7,662 nucleotides of DNA from Sedimentisphaerales bacterium (GCA_030636065.1 DAOVXR010000074.1:1-7662), one strand, 5' to 3'; positions 1 to 5,545 are shown, counted from the first letter of the stretch. Program-made: numbers and translations. Notes: a model not told the origin generated them from the letters alone.

Positions 1-3
1 CAT
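1..3 (-). CDS. Start codon of a divergent gene running off the left edge
   Basis: Read on the minus strand, bases 3-1 are ATG. They are preceded by AAAGGAG (complement of 11-17) with a 7-base spacer, a near-ideal Shine-Dalgarno arrangement. A minus-strand gene therefore very probably begins here and continues outside the window, divergent from kdsB. Only one codon is visible, so nothing can be said about the product. Confidence 0.5.
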
Positions 4-37
4 GGCAATACTCCTTTCTTGGTTAGAGTTTGAAAAG

Positions 38-66
38 AGTATAACCCAAACGGAAGGCTGTGTTTA
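38..66 (-). promoter_or_regulatory. Candidate promoter for the leftward divergent gene
   Basis: On the minus strand there is a -35-like TAAACA (complement of 61-66; 4 of 6 to TTGACA), a 17-base spacer, and a -10-like TATACT (complement of 38-43; 5 of 6 to TATAAT). Transcription would start near position 31, about 28 bases before the ATG at 3. It is a match by eye, supported mainly by its position in front of a well-formed ribosome binding site. Confidence 0.35.
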
Positions 67-118
67 TATAGTTTTTTGAATTATGAAAAATCCTCAATAC
101 AGAAAAGAAAAGGTTTCG

Positions 119-128
119 CTTCGCGAAG
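119..128. repeat. Perfect 10-bp palindrome upstream of kdsB
   Basis: CTTCGCGAAG is self-complementary over all ten bases and lies 58 bases before the kdsB start. A short hairpin, ACAGG (138-142) with CCTGT (150-154), follows it. It could be an operator or a small stem in the kdsB leader. It is not followed by a T-run, so it is not a terminator. No regulator can be assigned. Confidence 0.3.
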
Positions 129-186
129 TTGTTAATTACAGGCGAGACTCCTGTGGTGCATTAACCTTTAGGCAAAAGGTGGCTGT

Positions 187-924
187 GTGAGTGTAGTAGC
201 AGTAATTCCCGCCCGATACGCGTCAACCCGATTTCCGGGGAAGCTTCTCGCAAAACAGACCGGCAAATACCTCATCCAGCACGTCTATGAACAGGTATGC
301 CGGGCAAGTCTGATTGACAGTGTACTTATAGCAACAGATGATGAGCGGATCGGGACTGCGTGCGATGAATTCGGCGTGAAATGGCGGATGACACGAACCG
401 ATCACGAAAGCGGTACGGACCGGATCGCAGAAGTGGCGGCGGAACTGGACGCGGAAATTATTGTGAATGTGCAAGGCGATGAGCCGGAAATCGAGCCGGG
501 CAATATCGATTGTTTAATCGAGTTGTTACATAATAATAAGCAGGCGGACATGGCAACATTGGCGGCGGTGTTCGGGCCGGATGAAGATATCGATAATCCC
601 AACGTGGTTAAAGTAGTAACGAATCGGCAGGGCTATGCGTTGTATTTTTCACGCTGGGCAATTCCATACAAAAGAGATAAAGAAAGCGAACGCCCCGTCT
701 ATAAAAAACATATAGGGATTTACGCGTATCGCAAAGAAGTATTATTGAAATTGAGCAAGCTGGAAATGTCGCCGATGGAGTCGGCAGAGAAACTGGAACA
801 ATTGCGGGCGCTGGAAAACGGGATGATTATCGCAGTAGCTGAAGTGGAACACAGCGCAGTGGGAATCGATACGCCGGGGCAATATGAGGAGTTTGTAAGA
901 CGGTATAAGATAAAAGAGTTGTGA
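187..924 (+). CDS. kdsB: 3-deoxy-manno-octulosonate cytidylyltransferase (CMP-Kdo synthetase)
   Basis: The enzyme activates Kdo with CTP to give CMP-Kdo and pyrophosphate in the cytoplasm, the step that feeds Kdo into lipid A and LPS core assembly. The 245-residue length is usual for KdsB (about 245-255). Visible family motifs are the nucleotide-binding IPARYASTRFPGK (7-19), TDHESGTDRI (71-80), NVQGDEP (94-100, with the metal-binding Asp98), KHIGIYAYR (174-182), EKLEQLRALENG (201-212) and VGIDTP (225-230, with the second metal-binding Asp228). The start is GTG, supported by AGGTGG at 177-182, four bases upstream. The next in-frame ATG is at codon 68 and would remove the nucleotide-binding loop. 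A purine-rich 74-base gap separates it from the next same-strand reading frame. Its presence implies a Gram-negative outer membrane. The assignment rests on motifs and is secure. Confidence 0.96.
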   Translation: MSVVAVIPARYASTRFPGKLLAKQTGKYLIQHVYEQVCRASLIDSVLIATDDERIGTACDEFGVKWRMTRTDHESGTDRIAEVAAELDAEIIVNVQGDEPEIEPGNIDCLIELLHNNKQADMATLAAVFGPDEDIDNPNVVKVVTNRQGYALYFSRWAIPYKRDKESERPVYKKHIGIYAYRKEVLLKLSKLEMSPMESAEKLEQLRALENGMIIAVAEVEHSAVGIDTPGQYEEFVRRYKIKEL

Positions 925-985
925 GAAGAAAAGAAGAATTCAGAAGAGAGAAAAGAAGAAATTAAGAAAGCAAAAGAGAAGAAAA
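923..985 (+). other. Purine-rich tract between kdsB and the phosphoesterase
   Basis: Of 63 bases, 57 are A or G; the only pyrimidines are at 939-941, 962-963 and 971. The sequence is built from irregular AGAAGAAA-type units. It has no stem and no T-run, so it is neither a terminator nor an obvious promoter. It could be low-complexity drift, an unstructured mRNA segment that favours ribosome access, or a site able to form unusual DNA conformations. Confidence 0.6.
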
Positions 986-1040
986 CCAATGACGAATAAT
1001 GGAGAGTCACCCTACAAGACTTGATTATGTAAGGAATGTT

Positions 1041-2312
1041 ATGAGAAGTCGATGGTGTCTGGTGATTATGATATTGGCGGCGGTGGTGTTCGCGGAATGC
1101 TGCCGGGGTGAGGTGGATTGTATTGTCGAAAAAACAAACGGGGCGAGTCCGTGGACACATCTTAAGTTTAAGGATGACGCGAAAGAATTTCAGTTTGTAA
1201 TAGTCTCAGACAGGACAGGTGGGCATCGGCCGGGTGTGTTTGCCAAAGCGATGCGAAAAGTAAATCTATTGCAACCGGAGTTTGTGATATCGATCGGAGA
1301 TTTGATAGAAGGATATACGAACGATAAAGAGAGAATCAGGAGCGAGTGGGATGAGTTCGATAATATCATTAAGCAACTGGATATGCCGTTTTTCTATGTA
1401 GCGGGCAACCACGATATCAGCAGCCCGGAGATGCTGGAAATCTGGCGGAAACGGCGAGGGCGGCCCTATTACCATTTCGTATATAAAGATGTGCTGTTTT
1501 TATGCTTAGACAGCGAAGGCGGCGCAAAGAAAATCAAAAAAAATCATATCGATAAAGACCAACAAGAATATTTTCGCAAAGTATTGAAAAAATATCGCGA
1601 GGCACGATGGACGTTGGTATTCGTACATCGGCCGATGTGGGAGAAGAATAAACCGAGCTGGTTCGAGTTTGAAAAGCTGCTGGGGGAACGAAAATATACG
1701 GTTTTTGCCGGTCATCGTCATCAATACGCCAAAAATATCCGTCAGGGCCGCAGCTATATCCGGCTGGGTACTACCGGAGGCAAAATACATGTGGGAGATG
1801 TGTCGGTCGGCAGGACTGAATCGATTTGCTTAGGAAGATTCGATCATATCGTATGGGTAACAATGACCGAAAAAGGGCCGCGGTTGGCGAATCTGACGCT
1901 GGATGGGATATTCAGCGAGGACGTTACAAACATATTATTGGCCGACGCTGTAACGGAAGTGAAAAAGAAAATCGATCAGGGCAAAGTAATTGTATGCTCA
2001 CCGATAAAAATCAAAGGGAAAAAACTCGTCGCCGGCAAAACACAAATAAAGATTACCAACTTCGCATTTGTTCCTATGGCAGTCGAAGGAGATTTCAGAA
2101 AACACCAGCAATTGACAGTGAATCCGAATACCGTCGAGGAGTATCTGCTGCCCTATGCGAGCACGATAATAGATGTGGAGGTCAAGGCGGCTGAACCTGT
2201 AAAAGTGGAGGAAATATCACCACTTATCCTGGACTGCAATATTAGCTTTAAGGCGCCTTTCTACAAACCGGTTAAATGTAAGATAACGAATATTATTGAA
2301 ATCGGTATATAA
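1041..2312 (+). CDS. Secreted calcineurin-like metallophosphoesterase
   Basis: A predicted exported phosphoesterase with a two-metal calcineurin-like core; the substrate is unknown. Residues below are numbered from an upstream ATG at 999. I prefer the ATG at 1041 (residue 15, giving 423 aa), because AAGGA at 1031-1035 precedes it and it begins directly with a signal peptide: MRSRWC, hydrophobic residues 20-31, and a plausible VFA cleavage site near residue 32. Metal-binding blocks appear in the expected order: SDRTGGH (70-76), GDLIEGY (100-106), GNHD (136-139), HRP (210-212) and GHRH (238-241). The first block lacks the usual D-x-H: Asp71 is followed by RTGG, and the nearest His is 76. The roughly 170 residues after the catalytic core are rich in alternating hydrophobic and charged residues and probably form a beta-rich domain I cannot name. 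It ends nine bases before the stop of a convergent gene. The fold is secure; the cellular role is not. Confidence 0.85.
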   Translation: MRSRWCLVIMILAAVVFAECCRGEVDCIVEKTNGASPWTHLKFKDDAKEFQFVIVSDRTGGHRPGVFAKAMRKVNLLQPEFVISIGDLIEGYTNDKERIRSEWDEFDNIIKQLDMPFFYVAGNHDISSPEMLEIWRKRRGRPYYHFVYKDVLFLCLDSEGGAKKIKKNHIDKDQQEYFRKVLKKYREARWTLVFVHRPMWEKNKPSWFEFEKLLGERKYTVFAGHRHQYAKNIRQGRSYIRLGTTGGKIHVGDVSVGRTESICLGRFDHIVWVTMTEKGPRLANLTLDGIFSEDVTNILLADAVTEVKKKIDQGKVIVCSPIKIKGKKLVAGKTQIKITNFAFVPMAVEGDFRKHQQLTVNPNTVEEYLLPYASTIIDVEVKAAEPVKVEEISPLILDCNISFKAPFYKPVKCKITNIIEIGI

Positions 2313-2321
2313 AGCCGGCTG

Positions 2322-2663
2322 TCAGGTAGCTGTGAAGAATCGGCCGCTGTTACCGTCCGAACCGATGCGAATGCGTATCTTCCGCAGACAGCGTGGGCAG
2401 CAACCCTCGTAAGCCGTCCCGTCCCGGTTGCGATAAATACGATTATAGACCTGGCAGCATTGGAACAAAACGCTGATAAAGGCCCGTCCGCCGGCACGGG
2501 GAACACTGATTTCAGCCTCGACAACATCCCCTTCAAACGAAGAGGGACCCTCAATCCGCCTACCGTCTATCTCCAGAATATAATCAGGCTCTTTTGGCAT
2601 TTGTTCGCTACACAGAGTGTGCCTCCTATATTGCACATTAACAGATACTAATTTACCCCGCAA
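2322..2663 (-). CDS. Small hypothetical protein with C-terminal CCPRC motif
   Basis: Function not recognised. The reading frame encodes up to 113 residues. The middle part (23-67) looks like a regular beta-rich domain, with [17 protein letters not shown] followed by [12 protein letters not shown] and an AFISVLF strand. The C-terminus has Cys69-Cys70, then [13 protein letters not shown] (80-92) and a basic IRIRIGSDG stretch, suggesting half of a zinc ribbon. This pattern resembles short conserved proteins I associate with planctomycetes, but I cannot verify that. The start is uncertain: TTG at 2663, GTG at 2636 (residue 10) and ATG at 2600 (residue 22) are all in frame. An AGGAGG on the coding strand (complement of 2622-2627) lies 6 bases before an in-frame CTG at 2615 and is too far from the ATG. 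It is convergent with the phosphoesterase and divergent from the ferredoxin gene. Opposite-strand frames over this stretch show no recognisable motifs. Confidence 0.6.
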   Translation of the reverse strand: MRGKLVSVNVQYRRHTLCSEQMPKEPDYILEIDGRRIEGPSSFEGDVVEAEISVPRAGGRAFISVLFQCCQVYNRIYRNRDGTAYEGCCPRCLRKIRIRIGSDGNSGRFFTAT

Positions 2664-2672
2664 CCATTTTGC

Positions 2673-2701
2673 TTTACAGGAATAAATCAGCGTTATATAA
2701 T
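2673..2701 (+). promoter_or_regulatory. Strong sigma-70-type promoter of the oxidoreductase operon
   Basis: TTTACA (2673-2678, one mismatch to TTGACA), a 17-base spacer, and a perfect TATAAT (2696-2701). Transcription is expected to begin near 2708, leaving a short leader of about 36 bases before the ferredoxin ATG at 2744. It sits in the gap between a minus-strand gene and the plus-strand operon, where a promoter is needed. This is the best promoter match in the window. Confidence 0.7.
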
Positions 2702-2718
2702 CTCTGCAGAGATCACAA
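2692..2718 (-). promoter_or_regulatory. Possible divergent promoter for the CCPRC gene
   Basis: On the minus strand TTGTGA (complement of 2713-2718), a 15-base spacer and TATAAC (complement of 2692-2697) could serve as -35 and -10. The -10 shares the self-complementary TTATATAA (2693-2700) with the rightward promoter, so the two promoters would compete. The spacer is shorter than ideal; treat as tentative. Confidence 0.25.
2700..2713. promoter_or_regulatory. Perfect 14-bp palindrome at the operon transcription start (candidate operator)
   Basis: ATCTCTGCAGAGAT is fully self-complementary. It overlaps the last bases of the TATAAT box and covers the expected start site near 2708, which is where a repressor dimer would block transcription. 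It also overlaps the possible divergent minus-strand promoter, so one protein could control both directions. The regulator is unknown and not encoded by any gene recognised here. Confidence 0.45.
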
Positions 2719-2743
2719 GGTCTTTTTGAGGGATATGATCGAT

Positions 2744-2995
2744 ATGGCTGGAAAGATTATAATTAATGCTGAGCGATGCAAGGGCTGCGGCCTGTGTGTT
2801 ATGGCTTGTCCGCGGGACTGCCTGATAATCTCCGGCCAGGCCAACTCGATGGGTTATTCGATCCCTGAAACCACAAATGCCGCGTGTACAGGCTGCGCGA
2901 TGTGTGCTTTGATCTGCCCTGATTCGGCGATTGAGGTTTTTCGAGATGAACCTGCCAAAACGAGCAAATTGATTTCAACAAAGGATAAATCGTGA
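2744..2995 (+). CDS. vorD: 2-oxoacid:ferredoxin oxidoreductase ferredoxin subunit (2x[4Fe-4S])
   Basis: This 83-residue electron-transfer subunit passes electrons from the TPP subunit of the oxidoreductase to soluble ferredoxin. Numbering from the ATG at 2744, two complete C-x2-C-x2-C-x3-C-P motifs are present: Cys12-15-18-22 and Cys48-51-54-58, each binding one [4Fe-4S] cluster. The N-terminus [18 protein letters not shown] is typical of KorD/VorD-type subunits. GAGGG at 2728-2732 is 11 bases from this ATG and only 2 bases from an alternative ATG at 2735, so 2744 is preferred. A reading frame open back to 2669 would run through the promoter and is unlikely to be translated. The C-terminal tail (from about residue 66) is polar and probably disordered. 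Its stop overlaps the GTG start of the alpha subunit as GTGA. The korD name is equally defensible, because substrate specificity is not fixed by this subunit. Confidence 0.9.
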   Translation: MAGKIIINAERCKGCGLCVMACPRDCLIISGQANSMGYSIPETTNAACTGCAMCALICPDSAIEVFRDEPAKTSKLISTKDKS

Positions 2996-4062
2996 CCGAG
3001 AAAATCCTTATGTGTGGTAATGAGGTCGTGGGCGAGGCGGCGATTCTCGCTGGGTTGGACGCCTACTTCGGCTACCCAATCACACCGCAAAACGAGCTGA
3101 CCGCCTATATGGCGCGGCGGATGCCTGAAGAGGGCAGGGTGTTCGTACAAAGCGAAAGCGAAGTGGCAGCTATCAATATGGTTTTCGGGGCCTCGGCAAC
3201 AGGCGTTCGGACGATGACAAGCTCGTCCAGTCCGGGGATAAGCCTGATGCAGGAAGGAATAAGCTATCTGGCCGGTGCGCAACTGCCGGCAGTAGTGGTC
3301 AATATGATGAGAGGCGGGCCGGGATTAGGGAATATCGCCCCTTCTCAGTCGGACTATTTCCAGTCCACTCGCGGCGGCGGCCACGGAGACTATCGCACAA
3401 TCGTACTGGCCCCGGCCGGCGTACAGGAACTGGCTGATACTATGTATCTGGCTTTCGATTTAGCCGATTTATACCGCGTTACCGTTATCGTTCTGGGAGA
3501 CGGATACCTCGGCCAGATGATGGAGCCGGTATCCCTGGAAAAAAGGCCACCGAGGGCAGACCTGCCGAGCAAGGATTGGACCCTTACCGGTGCCGAAGGT
3601 CGCGAACAGCGGATCGTCCGTTCGCTTTGGCTGGCCGAAGGTAAACTGGAGGAAATCAACCTCGAATTGCAGAAAACGTACCAAAAGATAGAACAAAACG
3701 AGGTACTCTATGAGGAATTCGGTATTGAAGACGCGGACATCGTAGTGGTGGCTTACGGAATTATGGCCCGGATTGTACGCTCGGCAGTAGATAAGGCTCG
3801 GCATGAAGGGATCAAGGTCGGCTGGATTCGCCCGATTACATTATGGCCCTTCCCGACTGAGCGAATCAGCCGTATCGCTGATGAACCTCGGATTTTTCTG
3901 ACTGTGGAAATGAGCTATGGACAAATGCTCGATGATGTTATGTTGGCCGTAGCTGGTAAGTCGCCGGTATTGTTTTACGGCCGTGCCGGCGGCGCCGTAC
4001 CAACCGTCAGGGAAGTGCTCAAGCAAATTGAGAAACTCGCTCTTCCCGCCGAAAACAAGTAG
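2992..4062 (+). CDS. vorB: 2-oxoacid:ferredoxin oxidoreductase alpha subunit, VorB/KorA type
   Basis: The alpha subunit of a thiamine pyrophosphate-dependent complex that oxidatively decarboxylates a 2-oxoacid with CoA and ferredoxin. At 356 residues it has the expected length. Visible signatures are the family-defining GYPITPQNEL (27-36), then QSESEVAAINMVFGA, the substrate-site loop TSSSSPGISLMQEG, and MRGGPGLGN followed by RGGGHGDYR. The C-terminal part has the transketolase C-like WIRPITLWPFP segment. The GYPITPQNE form and this loop set resemble proteins annotated as VorB (3-methyl-2-oxobutanoate dehydrogenase) more than classical KorA. The preference is from memory, and 2-oxoglutarate remains a possible substrate. 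The GTG start overlaps the ferredoxin stop by four bases (GTGA), implying translational coupling. Unusually, 188 non-coding bases separate it from its partner beta subunit gene; see the element at 4064-4235. Confidence 0.93.
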   Translation: MTEKILMCGNEVVGEAAILAGLDAYFGYPITPQNELTAYMARRMPEEGRVFVQSESEVAAINMVFGASATGVRTMTSSSSPGISLMQEGISYLAGAQLPAVVVNMMRGGPGLGNIAPSQSDYFQSTRGGGHGDYRTIVLAPAGVQELADTMYLAFDLADLYRVTVIVLGDGYLGQMMEPVSLEKRPPRADLPSKDWTLTGAEGREQRIVRSLWLAEGKLEEINLELQKTYQKIEQNEVLYEEFGIEDADIVVVAYGIMARIVRSAVDKARHEGIKVGWIRPITLWPFPTERISRIADEPRIFLTVEMSYGQMLDDVMLAVAGKSPVLFYGRAGGAVPTVREVLKQIEKLALPAENK

Positions 4063-4063
4063 C

Positions 4064-4090
4064 GGTCAGTTGAAATAATTTTGCCGGGTT
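4064..4090 (+). repeat. Left inverted repeat of the composite element
   Basis: Begins GGTCAGTT and ends CCGGGTT. It pairs with 4209-4235: eight outer base pairs are perfect, with a G-T wobble and two more pairs following. After several mismatches there is a second run of six pairs, 4085-4090 with 4209-4214. Confidence 0.6.
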
Positions 4091-4096
4091 GTATGC

Positions 4097-4147
4097 CGAG
4101 GATTTGTACAAAAAACACCTCTCCGCCTTCGGCGGAAAGGTGCCACC
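4097..4147 (+). repeat. Tandem repeat copy 1 with GC-rich hairpin
   Basis: The unit begins CGAGGATTTGTACA and ends GAAAGGTGCCACC. It folds as CACCT (4116-4120) with AGGTG (4138-4142), a C-A mismatch (4121/4137), and TCCGCC (4122-4127) with GGCGGA (4131-4136) around a TTC loop. Within it TTTGTACAAA (4103-4112) is itself a perfect palindrome. On the minus strand the same stem is followed by six T, so it would look like a terminator in that direction only. Confidence 0.65.
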
Positions 4148-4151
4148 GAGA

Positions 4152-4199
4152 CGAGGATTTGTACAGAAGCACCTCTCTGAAATACAGAAAGGTGCCACC
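4152..4199 (+). repeat. Tandem repeat copy 2 with AT-richer hairpin
   Basis: Same opening CGAGGATTTGTACA and same closing GAAAGGTGCCACC as copy 1, offset by 55 bases at the start. The stem GCACCT (4169-4174) with AGGTGC (4190-4195), the same C-A mismatch (4175/4189), and TCTG (4176-4179) with CAGA (4185-4188) closes an AAATA loop. The upper stem differs in sequence from copy 1 but still pairs, with C-G replaced by T-A at one position. Confidence 0.65.
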
Positions 4200-4208
4200 C
4201 AACTGTTG

Positions 4209-4235
4209 AACCCGTCATATTTAATTTAACTGACC
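4209..4235 (-). repeat. Right inverted repeat of the composite element
   Basis: Reverse complement of the left arm with 22 of 27 matching positions; it ends AACTGACC at 4228-4235. AT-rich in the middle. It lies just before the ribosome-binding region of vorA, so pairing with the left arm could affect access to that start. Confidence 0.6.
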
Positions 4236-4250
4236 AATAGAGACTTATAA

Positions 4251-4985
4251 ATGAAAACTGTTTTTACTCGCACACCATCGATAAAAGATTGTGCCACGCA
4301 CTACTGCCCAGGCTGTGGACACGGAATCGCGCACCGATTGATCGCCGAGACCATCGATGAACTGGGCATTCATGACCGTACTATCGGTATCGCACCGGTC
4401 GGCTGTGCCGTTCTGGCCTACAATTACCTTGACGTCGATATGATCGAGGTGGCCCACGGCCGAGCGCCTGCCGTTGCTACCGGTATGAAAAGGTGTCATC
4501 CGGACAAGATTATTTTTTCATATCAGGGTGACGGCGATCTGGCCTCTATAGGGGCTGCGGAAATACTACACGCCGCTCATCGGGCGGAACGGATAACGGT
4601 AATCTTTATCAACAACGCGGTTTATGGCATGACCGGCGGCCAGATGGCGCCAACCACACTTGAAAAACAGGTTACCCAGACCACACCACTCGGCCGGAAC
4701 CATATCACTGACGGCTATCCGATGCAGGTCTCGGAAATATTGGCGGTACTGCCGGGAACGATTTATATTGAGCGGTGCTCGGTATATAACCCGGCAGAAA
4801 TTCGCAAGGCAAAAAAAGCAATCAAACACGCCTTCGAGTTACAAATCAGCGATGCCGGCGGCTTAAGTCTGGTTGAAGTGCTTTCGCCGTGTCCGACTTA
4901 CTGGCGAATGACTCCGGTAAAAGCCATGCAGTGGATAGAAAACGAGATGACAAAAGTGTTCCCACTGGGCCGATTGAAAGGATGA
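4251..4985 (+). CDS. vorA: 2-oxoacid:ferredoxin oxidoreductase beta (TPP-binding) subunit
   Basis: The catalytic subunit that binds thiamine pyrophosphate and one [4Fe-4S] cluster in the cytoplasmic complex; 244 residues, the usual size. The TPP/Mg motif GDGD (93-96) followed by NN (121-122) is intact. Cluster-ligand cysteines correspond to Cys19 and Cys22 in CPGCGH, Cys52 in PVGCAV and Cys214 in SPCPTYW, as expected for KOR/VOR-type beta subunits. GMTGGQMAPTT (126-136) is another strong family block. The ATG at 4251 follows the composite element by 15 bases and has only a weak purine-rich site (AGAGA around 4239-4243), unlike the gamma subunit. Translation here may therefore depend on the preceding RNA structure. 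The gamma gene starts one base after its stop. korB is the alternative name if the substrate is 2-oxoglutarate. Confidence 0.93.
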   Translation: MKTVFTRTPSIKDCATHYCPGCGHGIAHRLIAETIDELGIHDRTIGIAPVGCAVLAYNYLDVDMIEVAHGRAPAVATGMKRCHPDKIIFSYQGDGDLASIGAAEILHAAHRAERITVIFINNAVYGMTGGQMAPTTLEKQVTQTTPLGRNHITDGYPMQVSEILAVLPGTIYIERCSVYNPAEIRKAKKAIKHAFELQISDAGGLSLVEVLSPCPTYWRMTPVKAMQWIENEMTKVFPLGRLKG

Positions 4986-4986
4986 T

Positions 4987-5544
4987 ATGACGGACAGCAG
5001 CTTGTACGAAAAGGTAATCATTGCCGGGTTCGGCGGCCAGGGTATAATCCTTCTGGGCAAACTGCTAGCGCAGGCCGCTATGAAAAATGGGCATGAAGTA
5101 ACATATATGCCTTCTTATGGCGCCGAGGTCCGCGGCGGGACGGCTCATTGTATGATCATTATCGCCGATGAGCTTATCGCCTCACCATTAGTTGCGCGAC
5201 CCGACGCGGTAATCACAATGAACGAGGCTTCATATAAAAAATTCGCGCCAAGAATAAAAACAGGCGGGCTTTTAGTACTGAACAGCTCTATGGTTACCGG
5301 GCACGAACCGCTTGATACCGTCGATGTTGTAGCTGTACCCGCCGACGATATTGCCGTTGAACTTGGAAGTCCCAAAAGCGCTAATATGGTGGCCCTGGGC
5401 GCCTATCTGCAAAAACGCGGGCTGATCGACCCGACGGCAGCGGCCCAATACTTAAGCGATGCTCTGGCGCCGCGATATCATAAAACCATCCCGGTCAACG
5501 AACAGGCCATCCTGAAAGGCGCGGAATTCGTCCGGAGCAATTAG
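4987..5544 (+). CDS. vorC: 2-oxoacid:ferredoxin oxidoreductase gamma subunit
   Basis: The 185-residue gamma subunit of the complex, a member of the pyruvate ferredoxin/flavodoxin oxidoreductase gamma family thought to help bind CoA. Diagnostic blocks are IIAGFGGQGII (11-21) and MPSYGAEVRGGTAHC (41-55), then a central segment with SPLVARPDAVITMNE. The C-terminal part contains SANMVALGAYL, common to this family. The ATG lies one base after the beta-subunit stop and has AAAGGA (4977-4982) four bases upstream, inside the end of vorA, so the two are probably translationally coupled. With the ferredoxin, alpha and beta genes it completes the four-subunit set. korC is an equally valid symbol because specificity is not visible here. 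Confidence 0.92.
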   Translation: MTDSSLYEKVIIAGFGGQGIILLGKLLAQAAMKNGHEVTYMPSYGAEVRGGTAHCMIIIADELIASPLVARPDAVITMNEASYKKFAPRIKTGGLLVLNSSMVTGHEPLDTVDVVAVPADDIAVELGSPKSANMVALGAYLQKRGLIDPTAAAQYLSDALAPRYHKTIPVNEQAILKGAEFVRSN

Positions 5545-5545
5545 T

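Larger units (their letters stand above)
4064..4235. mobile_element. 172-bp composite element with inverted ends and two hairpin repeats (MITE-like or structured RNA)
   Basis: The first 27 bases (4064-4090) match the reverse complement of the last 27 (4209-4235) at 22 positions. This includes an unbroken GGTCAGTT/AACTGACC end and an inner CGGGTT/AACCCG. Inside lie two tandem hairpin units. The element starts two bases after the vorB stop and ends 15 bases before the vorA ATG, inside a complex-encoding operon. No transposase is present. A clear target-site duplication is not seen; TAG occurs on both sides but is too short to count. A small non-autonomous transposon, a REP-like intergenic repeat, or a multibranched RNA controlling the alpha/beta ratio all fit. 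Confidence 0.55.

Noticed and set aside
720..1160. A 146-codon minus-strand frame over the kdsB end and purine tract
   Set aside because: The protein is rich in Phe and Ser only because it reads the complement of the purine tract, and it lies opposite two well-supported genes.
1826..2194. A 122-codon plus-strand frame inside the phosphoesterase gene
   Set aside because: It is an out-of-frame shadow of the phosphoesterase C-terminal half, highly charged with no motif.
2460..2651. A 63-codon plus-strand frame opposite the CCPRC gene
   Set aside because: The minus-strand frame is longer and has coherent motifs. The plus-strand one has neither motif nor a convincing ribosome binding site.
2669..2743. 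N-terminal extension of the ferredoxin from a TTG at 2669
   Set aside because: It would place the start inside the promoter, upstream of the expected transcription start. The extra residues do not resemble the family, which begins close to the first cluster motif.
4093..4209. A 38-codon ATG frame running through the composite element
   Set aside because: It spans both hairpin units in different frames (offset 55 bases), has no ribosome binding site of note, and its residues show no domain. The repeat structure explains the sequence better than coding does.
4064..4235. CRISPR array or tRNA in the alpha-beta gap
   Set aside because: There are only two repeat copies, each containing its own variable hairpin and without spacers of constant length. 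No acceptor or anticodon arm of a tRNA can be drawn.
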